Assembly (NCBI RefSeq): GCF_000271305.1
Contig: NZ_AKGD01000001.1
Location: forward strand, 806,001-870,000
DNA length: 64,000 nt
DNA from: Hydrocarboniphaga effusa AP103
Lineage (GTDB): Bacteria; Pseudomonadota; Gammaproteobacteria; Nevskiales; Nevskiaceae
Reading direction: 5' to 3'
Made by a program: the position numbers and the translations under genes. Shown in pieces: positions 8,367 to 18,615 of this stretch (the first letter of the stretch is position 1; each line of letters begins with the position of its first letter). A model generated the notes under the pieces. It had not been told where the DNA came from, made no database searches, and saw only the letters and a program-made list of their open reading frames with translations.

Positions 8367-9760
8367 TCCGCAACGCCGAACTCGAAGACGGCTCGATCGC
8401 CGACCTGCGCCTGCGCGACGGGCGCATCGCCGAGATCGGCAGGCTCGATCGCGACGACGAAACCTGCATCGACGCGAACGGCGGCCTGCTGATTCCGGGC
8501 CTGCACGATCATCATCTGCACCTGATGGCGCTCGCGGCCTCGTTCGAATCGCGGCGCTGCGGGCCGCCCGAAGTCGCCGATGCGCAGGCCTTCGCGCAAT
8601 GCCTGCGGCAGGCGCCCGGCAGCGGCTGGCTGCGTGGCACCGGCTATCACGAAAGCCTCTGCGGCCCGCTCGACGCGGCGATGCTCGATGCGATCGTGCG
8701 CGAGCGTCCGCTGCGCATCCAGCATCGCTCGGGCCGCATGTGGTTCTTCAATTCGGCCGCGCTCGATCGGCTGCTCGCGGCCGTGCCCGCGCCACCGGGG
8801 CTCGAACGCGTCGACGGCCGCTACACGGGCCGGCTGTTCGATTCCGACGCCTGGCTCAAGCAGGCCCTGCGCAGCGAGCCGCCGGCGCTCGATCGCGTCG
8901 GACGCGAACTCGCCGCCGTCGGCGTGACCGGCGTCACCGACATGTCGCCGCGCAACGATGCGTTCATGGCCGCGCATTTCGCGGCCCAGCGGGCCTGCGG
9001 CGCCCTGCCCCAGCGCCTGCTGCTCGCGGGCCTGCCCGAACTCGCCGGGCTCGCGCTCGCGCCCGGCATCCGGCTCGGCGCGGTGAAGCTGCATCTGCAC
9101 GAGGCCGATTTCGCCCCGCTCGAACAGGCCGCCGCGCTGATCGGGCTCGCGCACGAGCAGGGCCGGCCGATCGCGATCCACTGCGCGACCGAAGCCGAGC
9201 TCGCCTACGCGATCGCCGCGATCGACGAGGCCGGGGCTCGCAAGGGCGACCGCATCGAGCATGCCTCGGTCGCCTCCGATGCCTTCGTCGACGAGATCGC
9301 GCGCCTGGACCTGGCCGTCGTCAGCCAACCGCATTTCGTGTCCGAGCGCGGCGACGAATACCGCGCGGCGATGGACGCCAGCGAGCTGCCGCACCTGTAC
9401 CGGCTGCGCTCGTTCCTGCGCGCCGGCGTGACGCTCGCGGCCGGCAGCGATTCGGCGTTCGGGCACTGGGACGCCTGGGCTTCGATGAGCGCCGCGGTTT
9501 CGCGCCGCACGCGCGGCGGCCATCTGATCGGCGCCGACGAGGCGCTGACGCCCGAACAGGCGCTGGACTGCTATCTGCGCGACCCGCAAGCCCTGCACGA
9601 GCGTCGGCGCGTGGAGGTCGGCCGCGCCGCCGACCTCTGCCTGCTCGATCGCGGCTGGGCCCGCGCCCGCACCGATCTGCGCCGCGAGCTCGTGCGTGCG
9701 ACTTTCATCGGCGGCGTGCTGGCCTATTCCGATTCCATTCAAGCCCGTGAACCTGCATAG
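8360..9760 (+). CDS. Amidohydrolase family 3 metal-dependent hydrolase
   Basis: 466 residues. The N-terminus MLIRNAELEDG with GLLIPGLHDHHLHL is the amidohydrolase start with the HxH metal motif; later KLHLHE, AIHCATE, IEHAS and AAGSDSAFG supply the remaining Lys/His/Asp metal-site positions. The family hydrolyses amides, imides or cyclic compounds in the cytoplasm. The ATG at 8360 overlaps the end of the CoA-transferase gene, so the two are translationally coupled and probably act on the same substrate route. The substrate cannot be read from the sequence. Confidence 0.85.
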   Translation: MLIRNAELEDGSIADLRLRDGRIAEIGRLDRDDETCIDANGGLLIPGLHDHHLHLMALAASFESRRCGPPEVADAQAFAQCLRQAPGSGWLRGTGYHESLCGPLDAAMLDAIVRERPLRIQHRSGRMWFFNSAALDRLLAAVPAPPGLERVDGRYTGRLFDSDAWLKQALRSEPPALDRVGRELAAVGVTGVTDMSPRNDAFMAAHFAAQRACGALPQRLLLAGLPELAGLALAPGIRLGAVKLHLHEADFAPLEQAAALIGLAHEQGRPIAIHCATEAELAYAIAAIDEAGARKGDRIEHASVASDAFVDEIARLDLAVVSQPHFVSERGDEYRAAMDASELPHLYRLRSFLRAGVTLAAGSDSAFGHWDAWASMSAAVSRRTRGGHLIGADEALTPEQALDCYLRDPQALHERRRVEVGRAADLCLLDRGWARARTDLRRELVRATFIGGVLAYSDSIQAREPA

Positions 9761-9814
9761 AATGTCGGCAAACAGGCGGGCCTTGCGGCTCCTTTCCCAT
9801 TTCGCGCCACCCCG

Positions 9815-10222
9815 ATGAAAGACGATTACGAGCTGCTTGCCGACGACGGCAACCCCTTCCACCAGTTGCTGGGTCCGGTCTATCACCGCCCGGACGTCGA
9901 GGGCATGGGCTATCGCTGGCAGGTCCGGCGCCAGCACCTGAACCAGCTTTCGATCCTGCACGGCGGGGCGCTGGCCGCGCTGCTCGACATCACCATGGGT
10001 TCGAGCGTGCACCAGCTCGCTCCGGTGCCGGCGGATTTCCTGACCGCTTCGCTGAACATCGACTTCGTCGGCCCGACGCGTGAAGGCGACTGGCTCGACA
10101 TCGTCGTGGTGCTGCCCAAGAGCGGGCGCAAGCTGTCGTTCGTGCGCTGCGAAGTGCGCTCGGGCGATCAGCTGATCGCGCAGGCCTCGGGCGTCTGGTT
10201 CGCGCGCGGCAGCCGCGCCTGA
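9815..10222 (+). CDS. PaaI-family hotdog thioesterase
   Basis: 135 residues of the hotdog fold. The motif LHGGALAALLDITMGS is the HGG signature of the PaaI/YdiI group, which hydrolyses acyl- or aryl-CoA thioesters, followed by strands SLNIDFVGPTREGD. Its stop overlaps the start of the ybaK gene by one base (TGATG), so the pair is translationally coupled. It lies 54 bases after the amidohydrolase, close to a CoA-transferase, which fits a CoA-linked catabolic neighbourhood. Confidence 0.88.
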   Translation: MKDDYELLADDGNPFHQLLGPVYHRPDVEGMGYRWQVRRQHLNQLSILHGGALAALLDITMGSSVHQLAPVPADFLTASLNIDFVGPTREGDWLDIVVVLPKSGRKLSFVRCEVRSGDQLIAQASGVWFARGSRA

Positions 10223-10695
10223 TGTCGAAAGGCACACCGGCGACGCTCTGGCTCGCCAACAACGGCGTCGCCTTCGAAACCCGCCGCTACGATTACGACC
10301 CCGATAGCCCGCGCGTCGGCCTGCAAGCCGCCGAAGCGCTCGGCGAGCCGCCCTCGCGCGTGCTCAAGACGCTGCTGGCGCTCGTCGACGGCAAGCCGGT
10401 CTGCGTGATCCTGCAGTCGGATCGCGAGCTCAGCATGAAGAAAGTCGCCGCGACCTTCGGCGGCAAGAGCGCGAGCATGATGCCGGTGCCCGACGCGGAG
10501 CGGATCAGCGGCTACAAGGTCGGCGGCGTGAGCCCGTTCGGCCAGCGCAAGCGGCTGCCGACCGCGATCGAACGCAGCGCGCTCACCGAACCCTACGTCT
10601 ACCTCAACGGCGGTCAGCGCGGCCTGCAGGCGCGGCTGTCGCCCGAAGACGCACGCAAGGCGCTCGCCGCGATCGCCGCCGATCTGGTGGCCTGA
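10222..10695 (+). CDS. ybaK: Cys-tRNA(Pro)/Cys-tRNA(Cys) deacylase
   Basis: 157 residues matching the YbaK/EbsC trans-editing family: it removes cysteine mischarged on tRNA(Pro) in the cytoplasm. Signature stretches are VLKTLLALVDG with the conserved Lys, LDREL-type segment (SDRELSMKKVA) and the Gly-rich end YKVGGVSPFGQRKRLP. The length is normal for the family (about 155-160). It starts on the last base of the thioesterase gene. Confidence 0.93.
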   Translation: MSKGTPATLWLANNGVAFETRRYDYDPDSPRVGLQAAEALGEPPSRVLKTLLALVDGKPVCVILQSDRELSMKKVAATFGGKSASMMPVPDAERISGYKVGGVSPFGQRKRLPTAIERSALTEPYVYLNGGQRGLQARLSPEDARKALAAIAADLVA

Positions 10696-10711
10696 GCCAC
10701 GCCGCGCGCGC

Positions 10712-11059
10712 TCAGAGGTTGTCCTTCACCCAGCCGAAGAATCCGCGGCCACCCTGCGCCTGTTGCGGCCGCCCGCGGCTGTCGACTTCGTCGGTCACAT
10801 GGCCGACGTAGGTGAAGCGCGGAACCCGCTGGCCGTCGACTTCGACCTCCTCGTTCCAGACCTGCAGGCGGCGCACGCTGGTCGGCAGGCCGGGCCGCGC
10901 GTAGAGCCGCGTGTAGACCACGAGCACGTCTTCGGTTTCGTCGTCGCGGGCCAGGCACAAGGCGAGGTACTGCTGGCCCTTGTAGTGCTGATACAGCCCG
11001 GGCTGAAAGTCCTCGACCATTTGCTCGAGTTCCTGCCAGTCGTCGTCGCTGATCGCCAT
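10712..11059 (-). CDS. DUF1653 domain protein
   Basis: 115 residues. The core GLYQHYKGQQYLALCLARDDETEDVLVVYTRLY is the DUF1653 pattern (GxYxHYKG then E-x-VVY), usually a 60-80 residue cytoplasmic domain of unknown function; this copy has an N-terminal acidic helix and a longer C-terminal tail ending in GRGFFGWVKDNL. The start at 11059 is the ATG immediately before the domain. The gene is convergent with ybaK with 16 bases between stops. Confidence 0.75.
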   Translation of the reverse strand: MAISDDDWQELEQMVEDFQPGLYQHYKGQQYLALCLARDDETEDVLVVYTRLYARPGLPTSVRRLQVWNEEVEVDGQRVPRFTYVGHVTDEVDSRGRPQQAQGGRGFFGWVKDNL

Positions 11060-11201
11060 GCTCGGTCTTCCTCGCTCACCTGCGCCGCAGAATACGCGAG
11101 CCTGCGGGCGATCGGTTCGGCTGGCGCATCGCCTCGCTTCATCGCAGCTTGGGTCGGGGCCGAGCAGCATCCGGTGATCGCCCGTGCCGCAACCGATCGA
11201 C

Positions 11202-11453
11202 ATGTCTCAGAACCGCCCACGCATCGTCTGGCAGACCGCTCATTTCGACGCAGAAGGCTTCGCCGTGAAGACCGGCAAGGTCATCGGCGGCAACTGGATA
11301 TGGCGCGTCGAATTCGAGGATGGCCGGCCCGACCTGCAGGCCCGCGATTCCGCCGCCGCCTCGATTCAGATCCACAGCTACGAGGACGCCGTGGCGACCG
11401 GCGTCCAATTCGCAAGGGACCAGCGCACGGACAAATCGCGCAATCGGTTCTAG
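11202..11453 (+). CDS. Small hypothetical protein
   Basis: 83 residues from the ATG at 11202 (a GTG at 11184 is also possible). It is rich in Asp, Arg and Gln, has no signal peptide or membrane segment, and shows repeated aromatic strand-like segments (VWQTAHF, WIWRVEF). I do not recognise it. It diverges from the DUF1653 gene. Confidence 0.45.
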   Translation: MSQNRPRIVWQTAHFDAEGFAVKTGKVIGGNWIWRVEFEDGRPDLQARDSAAASIQIHSYEDAVATGVQFARDQRTDKSRNRF

Positions 11454-11501
11454 CGCCAGCGCGCAGCATCGGCAGCGACGCGACGCGATCGAGCCCGCCC
11501 T

Positions 11502-11741
11502 TCAGGCGGCGAGCGCAATGGCCGGCGCGCGGCGTGGCTGTTCGGGCTGCGAATAATCCGCGCTCGTCCAGCGATGTTGGGCGACATCGAATTCCCACTG
11601 CTGTCCGCAAGCCATGCAGGCGTAGAAGCGCCGGGCGCCGCGATGCAGGTTGGGAAACACAATGGGTTCGAGGAAGTAGGGAGCCGTGGCGGATCGCGGT
11701 TGGGCGATCAGCGAGCGGCAGGCAGCGCAATGGGTGCTCAT
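11502..11741 (-). CDS. Small zinc-ribbon-like protein
   Basis: 79 residues from the ATG at 11741. Two Cys pairs, CAAC near the start and CMAC about 35 residues later, frame a short basic segment and suggest a four-cysteine zinc site; the following WEFDVAQHRW is aromatic. No family is recognised. It stands alone between a small hypothetical and the MFS gene. Confidence 0.5.
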   Translation of the reverse strand: MSTHCAACRSLIAQPRSATAPYFLEPIVFPNLHRGARRFYACMACGQQWEFDVAQHRWTSADYSQPEQPRRAPAIALAA

Positions 11742-11844
11742 CGTGAGATCTCTCGTCGTATTCGCCTCTAGGCCGGGCGAATTGAGGCTCACGATAGGCC
11801 CTGCCCGCTGAATGCGGGATGGATTGAAAACGTATGGGTGGTCG

Positions 11845-13302
11845 TCAGTGCGCGGCGGTCGGCGGCGATTCGTTCGCGAGCGCGAGCCGGTGCCCGCTCA
11901 CGCTGCTGCCCGCGTTGGGTGCCAGGCGCCTGAAACTCAGCAGCGAGGACAGCGAGATCAGGCCCATCACGAGGAAGGCGATGGTGAAATCGAGGTCGTC
12001 GAGCGCGGTGTCGCGGCGCAGCGCCATGCTGATGTTGAGCACCTGCACGCCGATGCCGACGCCGATGCTCAGCGCGAGCTGCTGCGCGGTGCTCGAAAAA
12101 CTCGTGGCCTGGCTCATGTCGTCCTCGTCGATATCGGCGAAGGCCATGGCGTTGACGCAGGTGAACTGCAGCGAGCGGAAGAAGCCCGTCAGCACGAGGA
12201 AGCCGATCATGAGCGCGTAAGGCAGGCTCGGCCGCAGCCAGCCGCAGAGCACCAGCGCGCAACCGCAGATGAGGGTGTTGCGAATCAGCAGATCGCGAAA
12301 ACCGAAGCGGCGCGTGAGCCTCTGCGCGATGGTCTTCATGAGCAGGCCGCCGACCGCGCTCGCGAAGGTGATCGAGCCCGATTGCAGCGCCGACAGGCCG
12401 AAGCCGAGCTGCAGCATCATCGGCAGCAGCACCGAGAACGCACCGACGCCGATGCGGAACAGCGAGCCTCCGGTGACCGAGACGCGAAAGGTCGCGACCC
12501 GCATCAGCGAGAGTTTGAGGATCGGCGAGTGCTCGTGCTTCGCATGCCAGGCATACAGCACCAGCAGTGCGATGCCGCCCAGCAGGATCGCCGGCGCGAC
12601 GCCCGGGGACAGCACGTGCTTGCCCAGATTCTCGAAGCCGAAGATCACGCCGGCCAGGCCCGCGCCGAGGATCATCCATCCGGCCAGATCGAGCGGAGGC
12701 TGATGCTCCTCGCGCACTTCGCGAATGTAGCGGCTCACCAGCCACCAGCCGAGCGCGCCGATCGGCACATTGATCAGAAAGATCAGCCGCCACGAAGCGA
12801 ACGTGACGATGAGCCCGCCGAGCGGCGGACCGAGAATCGGGGCCATCAGCGCCGGAATCGTCAGGTAGGACATCGCGCCGACGAGATTGGCCTTGTCGAC
12901 CTCGCGCAGCAGCACGAGTCGCCCCACCGGCACCATCATCGCCCCGCCCAGGCCCTGCAGCATGCGTGCGCTGATCAGCTGGCCGATGCTCTGCGAGGCC
13001 GCGCAGCCGATCGAGCCGAGCACGAAGATCAGGATCGCATTGCGAAACACGCGCCGGGCACCGTAGCGATCGGCCATCCAGCCCGACAGCGGAATGAAGA
13101 TCGCCAGGCTCAGCAGGTAGGAGGTGACCGCCATCGACAGATGCAGCGGATCCTCGTTCATCGACCGCGCGATCGCCGGCAAGGCGGTGGCGATGATCGT
13201 CGAATCCAGGTTCTCCATGAACAAGGCGCAAGCGACGATCAGCGGCACGAGCATGCCGCGCGCCGGCTGCTGGCGTGATGGCGGAGGGGGCGGGTGATCC
13301 AT
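11845..13302 (-). CDS. MFS drug exporter, DHA2 (EmrB/QacA) type
   Basis: 485 residues with about 14 hydrophobic helices, the count expected of the DHA2 branch of proton-driven multidrug exporters in the inner membrane. The first helix carries the LDSTIIATALPAIA motif and loop 2-3 the GWMADRYGARRV motif A. The start at 13302 (MDHPPPPP) is chosen because translation further upstream is Arg-rich and not family-like. The sirtuin gene ends 8 bases upstream on the same strand, so both may be cotranscribed. Confidence 0.9.
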   Translation of the reverse strand: MDHPPPPPSRQQPARGMLVPLIVACALFMENLDSTIIATALPAIARSMNEDPLHLSMAVTSYLLSLAIFIPLSGWMADRYGARRVFRNAILIFVLGSIGCAASQSIGQLISARMLQGLGGAMMVPVGRLVLLREVDKANLVGAMSYLTIPALMAPILGPPLGGLIVTFASWRLIFLINVPIGALGWWLVSRYIREVREEHQPPLDLAGWMILGAGLAGVIFGFENLGKHVLSPGVAPAILLGGIALLVLYAWHAKHEHSPILKLSLMRVATFRVSVTGGSLFRIGVGAFSVLLPMMLQLGFGLSALQSGSITFASAVGGLLMKTIAQRLTRRFGFRDLLIRNTLICGCALVLCGWLRPSLPYALMIGFLVLTGFFRSLQFTCVNAMAFADIDEDDMSQATSFSSTAQQLALSIGVGIGVQVLNISMALRRDTALDDLDFTIAFLVMGLISLSSLLSFRRLAPNAGSSVSGHRLALANESPPTAAH

Positions 13303-13310
13303 GCGCGCGA

Positions 13311-14126
13311 TTATGAACGCCCAGGCTGAAGGCTCGCTCGATCGCGCTCTTGCGCGAACAACTCCGGCAGGCACTGGGCCGCGGTGCCGCTGAGCACATG
13401 GTCGTAATGCGCATCGAGCGGAGTCGGCAGCGGATTGATCTGCACCAGCGTGGCGCCCGCGCGCGCAGCCACGAGCGGCAGCTCAGCGGCCGGATAAACC
13501 AGCCCCGAAGTGCCGACGGTGATCCACACATCGCAGGCCGCAGCCGCATCGTGCGCCGGTTGCAGGATCGGCATCGGCAGGCTTTCGCCGAACCAGACCA
13601 CGCCCGGGCGCACGCGCCCGCCGCAGCTCGCGCAACGCGGAGGCTCGATCCGTCGCCCGCCTTCAGGCTCCTGCGGGATGTCGGCCGGCAGCGCGAATGG
13701 AGCCGCGCAGCGCACGCAGCGCGTCGCCTCGAGACTGCCATGCAGATGCAGCACGTTCGTGTTGCCCGCACGCTCGTGCAAGTCGTCAACGTTCTGCGTA
13801 ATCACGGTCAGCTGCGCCGCACGACGTTCGAGTCCGGCAAGCGCCCGGTGTCCTGCATGCGGCTGTGCGAGGCGCATCTTCATGCGCCGCCATTCGTACC
13901 AGCCCCAAACCAGCGAAGGATCACGATGAAAAGCTTCGGGCGTTGCGAGACGCTCGGCATCGAAGCGCTCCCAGAGGCCGGTCAGCGCATCGCGAAACGT
14001 CGGCACTCCACTCTCGGCCGACATGCCCGCGCCCGAGAAAACGCAGATGCGGCGAGCCGAGCGCAGGCTCTCGATCAGGCCGAGGGGAATCGGAGCGGCG
14101 TCGGCCACTGGCATTTGTCCTGTCAT
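13311..14126 (-). CDS. cobB: NAD-dependent protein deacylase, sirtuin
   Basis: 271 residues. Motifs in order: NAD-binding GAGMSAESG (residues 32-40) with FRD, Tyr77 and Arg80 in the YEWRR stretch (the pair that marks class III sirtuins and favours succinyl/malonyl-lysine), QNVD (111-114), catalytic His129 and a zinc site of Cys137, Cys140, Cys165 and Cys168. The enzyme removes acyl groups from lysines using NAD. Length is normal for CobB-like proteins. The next gene on the strand is the DHA2 exporter, 8 bases on. Confidence 0.93.
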   Translation of the reverse strand: MTGQMPVADAAPIPLGLIESLRSARRICVFSGAGMSAESGVPTFRDALTGLWERFDAERLATPEAFHRDPSLVWGWYEWRRMKMRLAQPHAGHRALAGLERRAAQLTVITQNVDDLHERAGNTNVLHLHGSLEATRCVRCAAPFALPADIPQEPEGGRRIEPPRCASCGGRVRPGVVWFGESLPMPILQPAHDAAAACDVWITVGTSGLVYPAAELPLVAARAGATLVQINPLPTPLDAHYDHVLSGTAAQCLPELFAQERDRASLQPGRS

Positions 14127-14253
14127 GGTTCGGTCGTCTCGAGTGCGTTCGCATGCTGCGTGAGGCCCGGCGGCCCCGCAAGACGGCCTCGCATTCAGCT
14201 TGCGGCGCTAGGCTCGCATCCGGGTGTTCACCCGAACGATCAAGGCAACGCAG

Positions 14254-14649
14254 ATGAGCAAGAAAAAATCGGCCTTCACGCGATTCGCACAAGCCACTGC
14301 TTCGTTCACCGGACATCCGGTCTGCTTCGCCTCGGCTGCGGGCATCATCGTGTTCTGGGCCGTTTCGGGTCCGCTGTTTCATTTCAGCGATACCTGGCAG
14401 CTCATCATCAATACCGGGACCACGATCGTGACCTTTCTGATGGTGTTCCTGATCCAGAATACGCAGAACCGCGATTCCGAAGCGATGCAGATCAAGCTCG
14501 ACGACATCATTCGAGCGCTCGACCAGACCAACAAGGCCCTGCTCGATCTCGAAGAACTCGACGAGCAGCAACTCGATCGCATTCGCACGCGCTACCTGAA
14601 ACTCGCGGAACAGGCACGCGCACAAGGCGAGTCGGCCGAGCATCCGTAA
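14254..14649 (+). CDS. Low-affinity iron permease-family small membrane protein
   Basis: 131 residues: two hydrophobic helices in the first 70 residues (after a Lys-rich start) followed by an amphipathic, charged C-terminal helix. The stretch TGHPVCFASAAGIIVFWAVSGP and TFLMVFLIQNTQNRDSEAMQIKLDDII is the conserved pattern of the family named after yeast Fet4, here in its short bacterial form. The iron-transport role is not shown for the short bacterial proteins. The start is the ATG before MSKKKS. Confidence 0.75.
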   Translation: MSKKKSAFTRFAQATASFTGHPVCFASAAGIIVFWAVSGPLFHFSDTWQLIINTGTTIVTFLMVFLIQNTQNRDSEAMQIKLDDIIRALDQTNKALLDLEELDEQQLDRIRTRYLKLAEQARAQGESAEHP

Positions 14650-14719
14650 GGAACCAGCGCAGGTTCAGCCGGGAGGGAGCCCAATGACCTGCACTTCGGC
14701 ACTGACGCAGGAGCACGAC

Positions 14720-14920
14720 ATGAGTCAGGAAAACCATCAACGCAAAAAGACCGCACAGGACAAGCCCGCGGTAGACAGCATCGACACCCGCGATCGCGTG
14801 GACGAAGCCTCCTACGATTCGTTTCCGGCGAGCGATCCGCCGGGGCATGTCGGAACGCAGGCTCGTCCAGGCAAGCATCGTGGCCCGGGTGAAAAGCCGG
14901 AAACGCCGACCAAACGCTGA
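14720..14920 (+). CDS. Small hydrophilic protein with FPASDPP motif
   Basis: 66 residues from the ATG at 14720, which has a CAGGAG ribosome site 7 bases upstream; an in-frame ATG at 14684 also has a good site (GGGAGGGAG) and would add 12 residues. The protein is Lys/Asp/Pro-rich and probably disordered, with the DEASYDSFPASDPPGH motif seen in many short bacterial proteins of unknown function. It is followed by a weak hairpin terminator. Confidence 0.55.
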   Translation: MSQENHQRKKTAQDKPAVDSIDTRDRVDEASYDSFPASDPPGHVGTQARPGKHRGPGEKPETPTKR

Positions 14921-14968
14921 TCCAAAGAGCGCGTCGGCATTCAATCCCGCTGCGTCACCCATCCGATC

Positions 14969-14998
14969 GCCTGGCCACCAACGCGGCCAGGCTTTGTT
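14969..14998 (+). terminator. Weak intrinsic terminator
   Basis: An 8-bp perfect stem GCCTGGCC/GGCCAGGC (14969-14976 with 14985-14992) followed by TTTGTTGT. It lies 48 bases after the small FPASDPP protein gene; the T tract is interrupted, so it may be inefficient. Confidence 0.45.
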
Positions 14999-15039
14999 GT
15001 GCTGTCAGGCCCCGGGCTTGTCGATTGGCGAGCAGCGCA

Positions 15040-16008
15040 TCAACGGATCGCATCGAGACAGTGAATGCTGAAGCGCGACTGTGCATCGATCCACAGATCT
15101 CGCCGCCCCCACCCCGCCGACAAAGCCAGTTCCGCGAAATCACCGGGCCGGTACTTGTACGAATTTTCGGTATGAATGGTTTCGCCGTTGGCGAAATCGA
15201 AACTTTCTCCACCCACGTGTACGCGCTGCTGCCGCAGGCTTACGAGGTGCATCTCGATGCGGCCCAACGCGTCGTTGTAAACGGCCCGGTGGCGAAATGC
15301 ATCGAGATCGAAGTCGGCTCCGAATTCACGATTGAGGCGGCGCAGCAAATTGAGATTGAACTGAGCGGTAACGCCGGCCGCATCGTCGTAGGCGGCCTCG
15401 AGGATCTCGCGTGGCTTGCGCAGATCCACGCCGACGATGAGTCCGCCGTGCACGCCCGCCATGCGCTTCCACATCGTGAGCAGTTCACGCACGGTATCGG
15501 GATCGAAATTCCCGATCGTCGATCCCGGGAGAAACAGCACGCGGCGGCGCCACTGCAGATTGCCGATACGAGGCAGCGCGACCTCCGCAGTGAAATCCCC
15601 CACCAGCGGCATGATCGCAAGGTTCGGAAACTCATGTGCGATGCGCCGCTTGCAAGCCTGAAGTGCGGTGGGCGAAATCTCGATCGGCACGTAAGCCGCG
15701 GGCTGATCGAGTGCGCCGAGCAGGATCGCGGTCTTCTCGGCAGACCCCGCGCCCGGTTCGATCACGATGCAACGCGTGCCGCAGAACGCGTCCAGCGCAT
15801 TCGCGTGCTCCTCCAGCATCGCTCGCTCGGTGGCCGGAATGTAGTACTCGGGCTGCTCGCAGATGCGCTCGAACAATTGCGAGCCGATCTCATCGTAGAG
15901 CCACTTTGGCGACAGCGCCTTCTGCGGCTTGCCGAGGCCGGCCTGGATCTCGATCAGCGCGGCATTCGCACCAGCGTCCTGCGCCACCGTGTTGGGGTTG
16001 CGGGCCAT
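15040..16008 (-). CDS. egtD: L-histidine N(alpha)-methyltransferase
   Basis: 322 residues, the normal EgtD size. It trimethylates histidine to hercynine with S-adenosylmethionine, the first step of ergothioneine synthesis. Family stretches: KWLYDEIGSQLFERICEQPEYYIPATE at the start, the SAM-binding IEPGAGSAEKT, PIEISPTAL, LFLPGSTIGNF and the late IHTENSYKY. The start at 16008 is the ATG before MARNPNT. It lies 58 bases downstream of egtB on the same strand. Confidence 0.93.
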   Translation of the reverse strand: MARNPNTVAQDAGANAALIEIQAGLGKPQKALSPKWLYDEIGSQLFERICEQPEYYIPATERAMLEEHANALDAFCGTRCIVIEPGAGSAEKTAILLGALDQPAAYVPIEISPTALQACKRRIAHEFPNLAIMPLVGDFTAEVALPRIGNLQWRRRVLFLPGSTIGNFDPDTVRELLTMWKRMAGVHGGLIVGVDLRKPREILEAAYDDAAGVTAQFNLNLLRRLNREFGADFDLDAFRHRAVYNDALGRIEMHLVSLRQQRVHVGGESFDFANGETIHTENSYKYRPGDFAELALSAGWGRRDLWIDAQSRFSIHCLDAIR

Positions 16009-16066
16009 GAATTCTCCTATCGTTGTCCTGTCGGATGCGCTCTGTTTGGTTGCCGCGCGTCCTGCA

Positions 16067-17338
<1,272 letters not shown>

Positions 17339-17666
17339 CTGCGGCACTCCAGCCCCGCAGCCTGCATGACCGGCCACGCTGCATCCTTCGCTTTGCGCGA
17401 TGAATATCCGCATTGAAGGACATGATCCGCCATGACGCTCTCTCCTCGGCGCTATATCTCGCTTGTACTTGCGGGTCCACGCGCAACAGTCGTGCCGGCG
17501 ATTTCGATGAGCCGAACGGCGGACCCTGCCAACGCGGTGTCAGCGTAGAGCAAGGTCGTATGACCAGACTTCGACCACGCGTTTGGAAACGCGATTTACG
17601 ATCGCCATCCGACGTAAAAACTGCAGTTCGTCTGCGACAGATCACTTCAAGACAAGGAGAGTCCCC
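17339..17666. other. Divergent intergenic region egtB / DUF883 gene
   Basis: 328 bases with no convincing gene, expected to hold both promoters. The only structure I see is CGCGTTTGGAAACGCG (17578-17593), a 7-bp perfect inverted repeat with a 2-base centre, 74 bases before the DUF883 start, and a strong AAGGAGA ribosome site at 17654-17660. Confidence 0.5.
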
Positions 17667-18011
17667 ATGAAAAATCAGCCGTTGTCCGCCACCAGCGATG
17701 TCGCCAGCGCTCGCGAGCATCTGGGTCAGGATTTTCAGTCGCTCGTCAGCCATGCCGAAGAACTGCTGCAGGCCACGACAACGCTCTCGGGCGAGACCGT
17801 CGATCTCGCGCGGCGGAAACTGACGGACAGTCTGCAGCAGGTCAAAGCGCAGGCCCTTCCGCTTCGCGATGCGGCGATCGAACGCAGCAAGCTCGCAGCG
17901 GATGCCGCCATCGTCTACGCACGCGAAAAGCCATGGCAGACCGCCGCTATCGTCGTACTCGCCGCGCTGGCGATCGGCTTCATCAGCAATATCGGCCGCA
18001 GCGAAAAATAG
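17667..18011 (+). CDS. DUF883 (ElaB/YqjD-like) ribosome-associated membrane-anchored protein
   Basis: 114 residues: a long amphipathic N-terminal helix (about residues 10-85), then PWQTAAIVVLAALAIGFI as a single C-terminal membrane anchor. This layout is the DUF883 family; E. coli YqjD and ElaB are tail-anchored, stationary-phase proteins that bind ribosomes. The ATG at 17667 has an AAGGAGA site 6 bases upstream. It starts a four-gene run (17667-19298), echoing the yqjD-yqjE-yqjK order of enterics. Confidence 0.85.
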   Translation: MKNQPLSATSDVASAREHLGQDFQSLVSHAEELLQATTTLSGETVDLARRKLTDSLQQVKAQALPLRDAAIERSKLAADAAIVYAREKPWQTAAIVVLAALAIGFISNIGRSEK

Positions 18012-18038
18012 CGGTTTGAACTGCAACGGAGGCCCGAT

Positions 18039-18548
18039 ATGAGCGGCGATCGTCCCAGCGTCGGCGAACGGCTGCATGTTTTCATCGATGCCGCGCTGCG
18101 GCATGGGCGATCGCATCTCGCCTTGTTGCAATACGAGTGGAAGCAGGAGCGCTCGCACATCCTCGAGCTCACCTGGCGCTGGGCCTTGTTCGCCGTCGCC
18201 GCACTGACCTTGTATCAGCTGACCGCCGCGTTCGTCGTGCTGGTGTTTTGGTACACGCCCTGGCGTCTGTATGCGGCCGGCGCGATGGTGCTGTTGACGG
18301 GTGGCATCACCTATTGGTCATGGGCGATGGTGCAGCGCGTGCTCGCACGCAGCGAGCAGCCTTTTGCTCGCAGCATCGAGCAGTTCGATAAAGATCGCGA
18401 AGCGCTCGAGCGCATGACGGGACGGCGCAAGTCCGAGGCGGACGATCCTCCGAAGGTCGAAGGCGAGACATCACTGTCCGATGTTCCGGCTTCCGCCGAG
18501 CGGGAGCGTTCGCTGAAGACCCCGGAGACCTTGTCGAGGCTGCACTAG
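18039..18548 (+). CDS. YqjE-like phage-holin-superfamily membrane protein
   Basis: 169 residues with two strong membrane helices at about residues 45-70 and 78-105 between a basic N-terminal helix and a charged, probably disordered C-terminal tail. This is the YqjE/putative actinobacterial holin-X III pattern, usually found next to DUF883 proteins. The role is unknown; a membrane-stress or ribosome-hibernation link is only inferred from YqjD. It starts 27 bases after the DUF883 gene. Confidence 0.72.
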   Translation: MSGDRPSVGERLHVFIDAALRHGRSHLALLQYEWKQERSHILELTWRWALFAVAALTLYQLTAAFVVLVFWYTPWRLYAAGAMVLLTGGITYWSWAMVQRVLARSEQPFARSIEQFDKDREALERMTGRRKSEADDPPKVEGETSLSDVPASAERERSLKTPETLSRLH

Positions 18549-18615
18549 CGAGTATCGCGACATCGTCATGTCCGCGAAAAACTGGCGCACGCCAAGACCC
18601 GTACTGGAGATCTGC

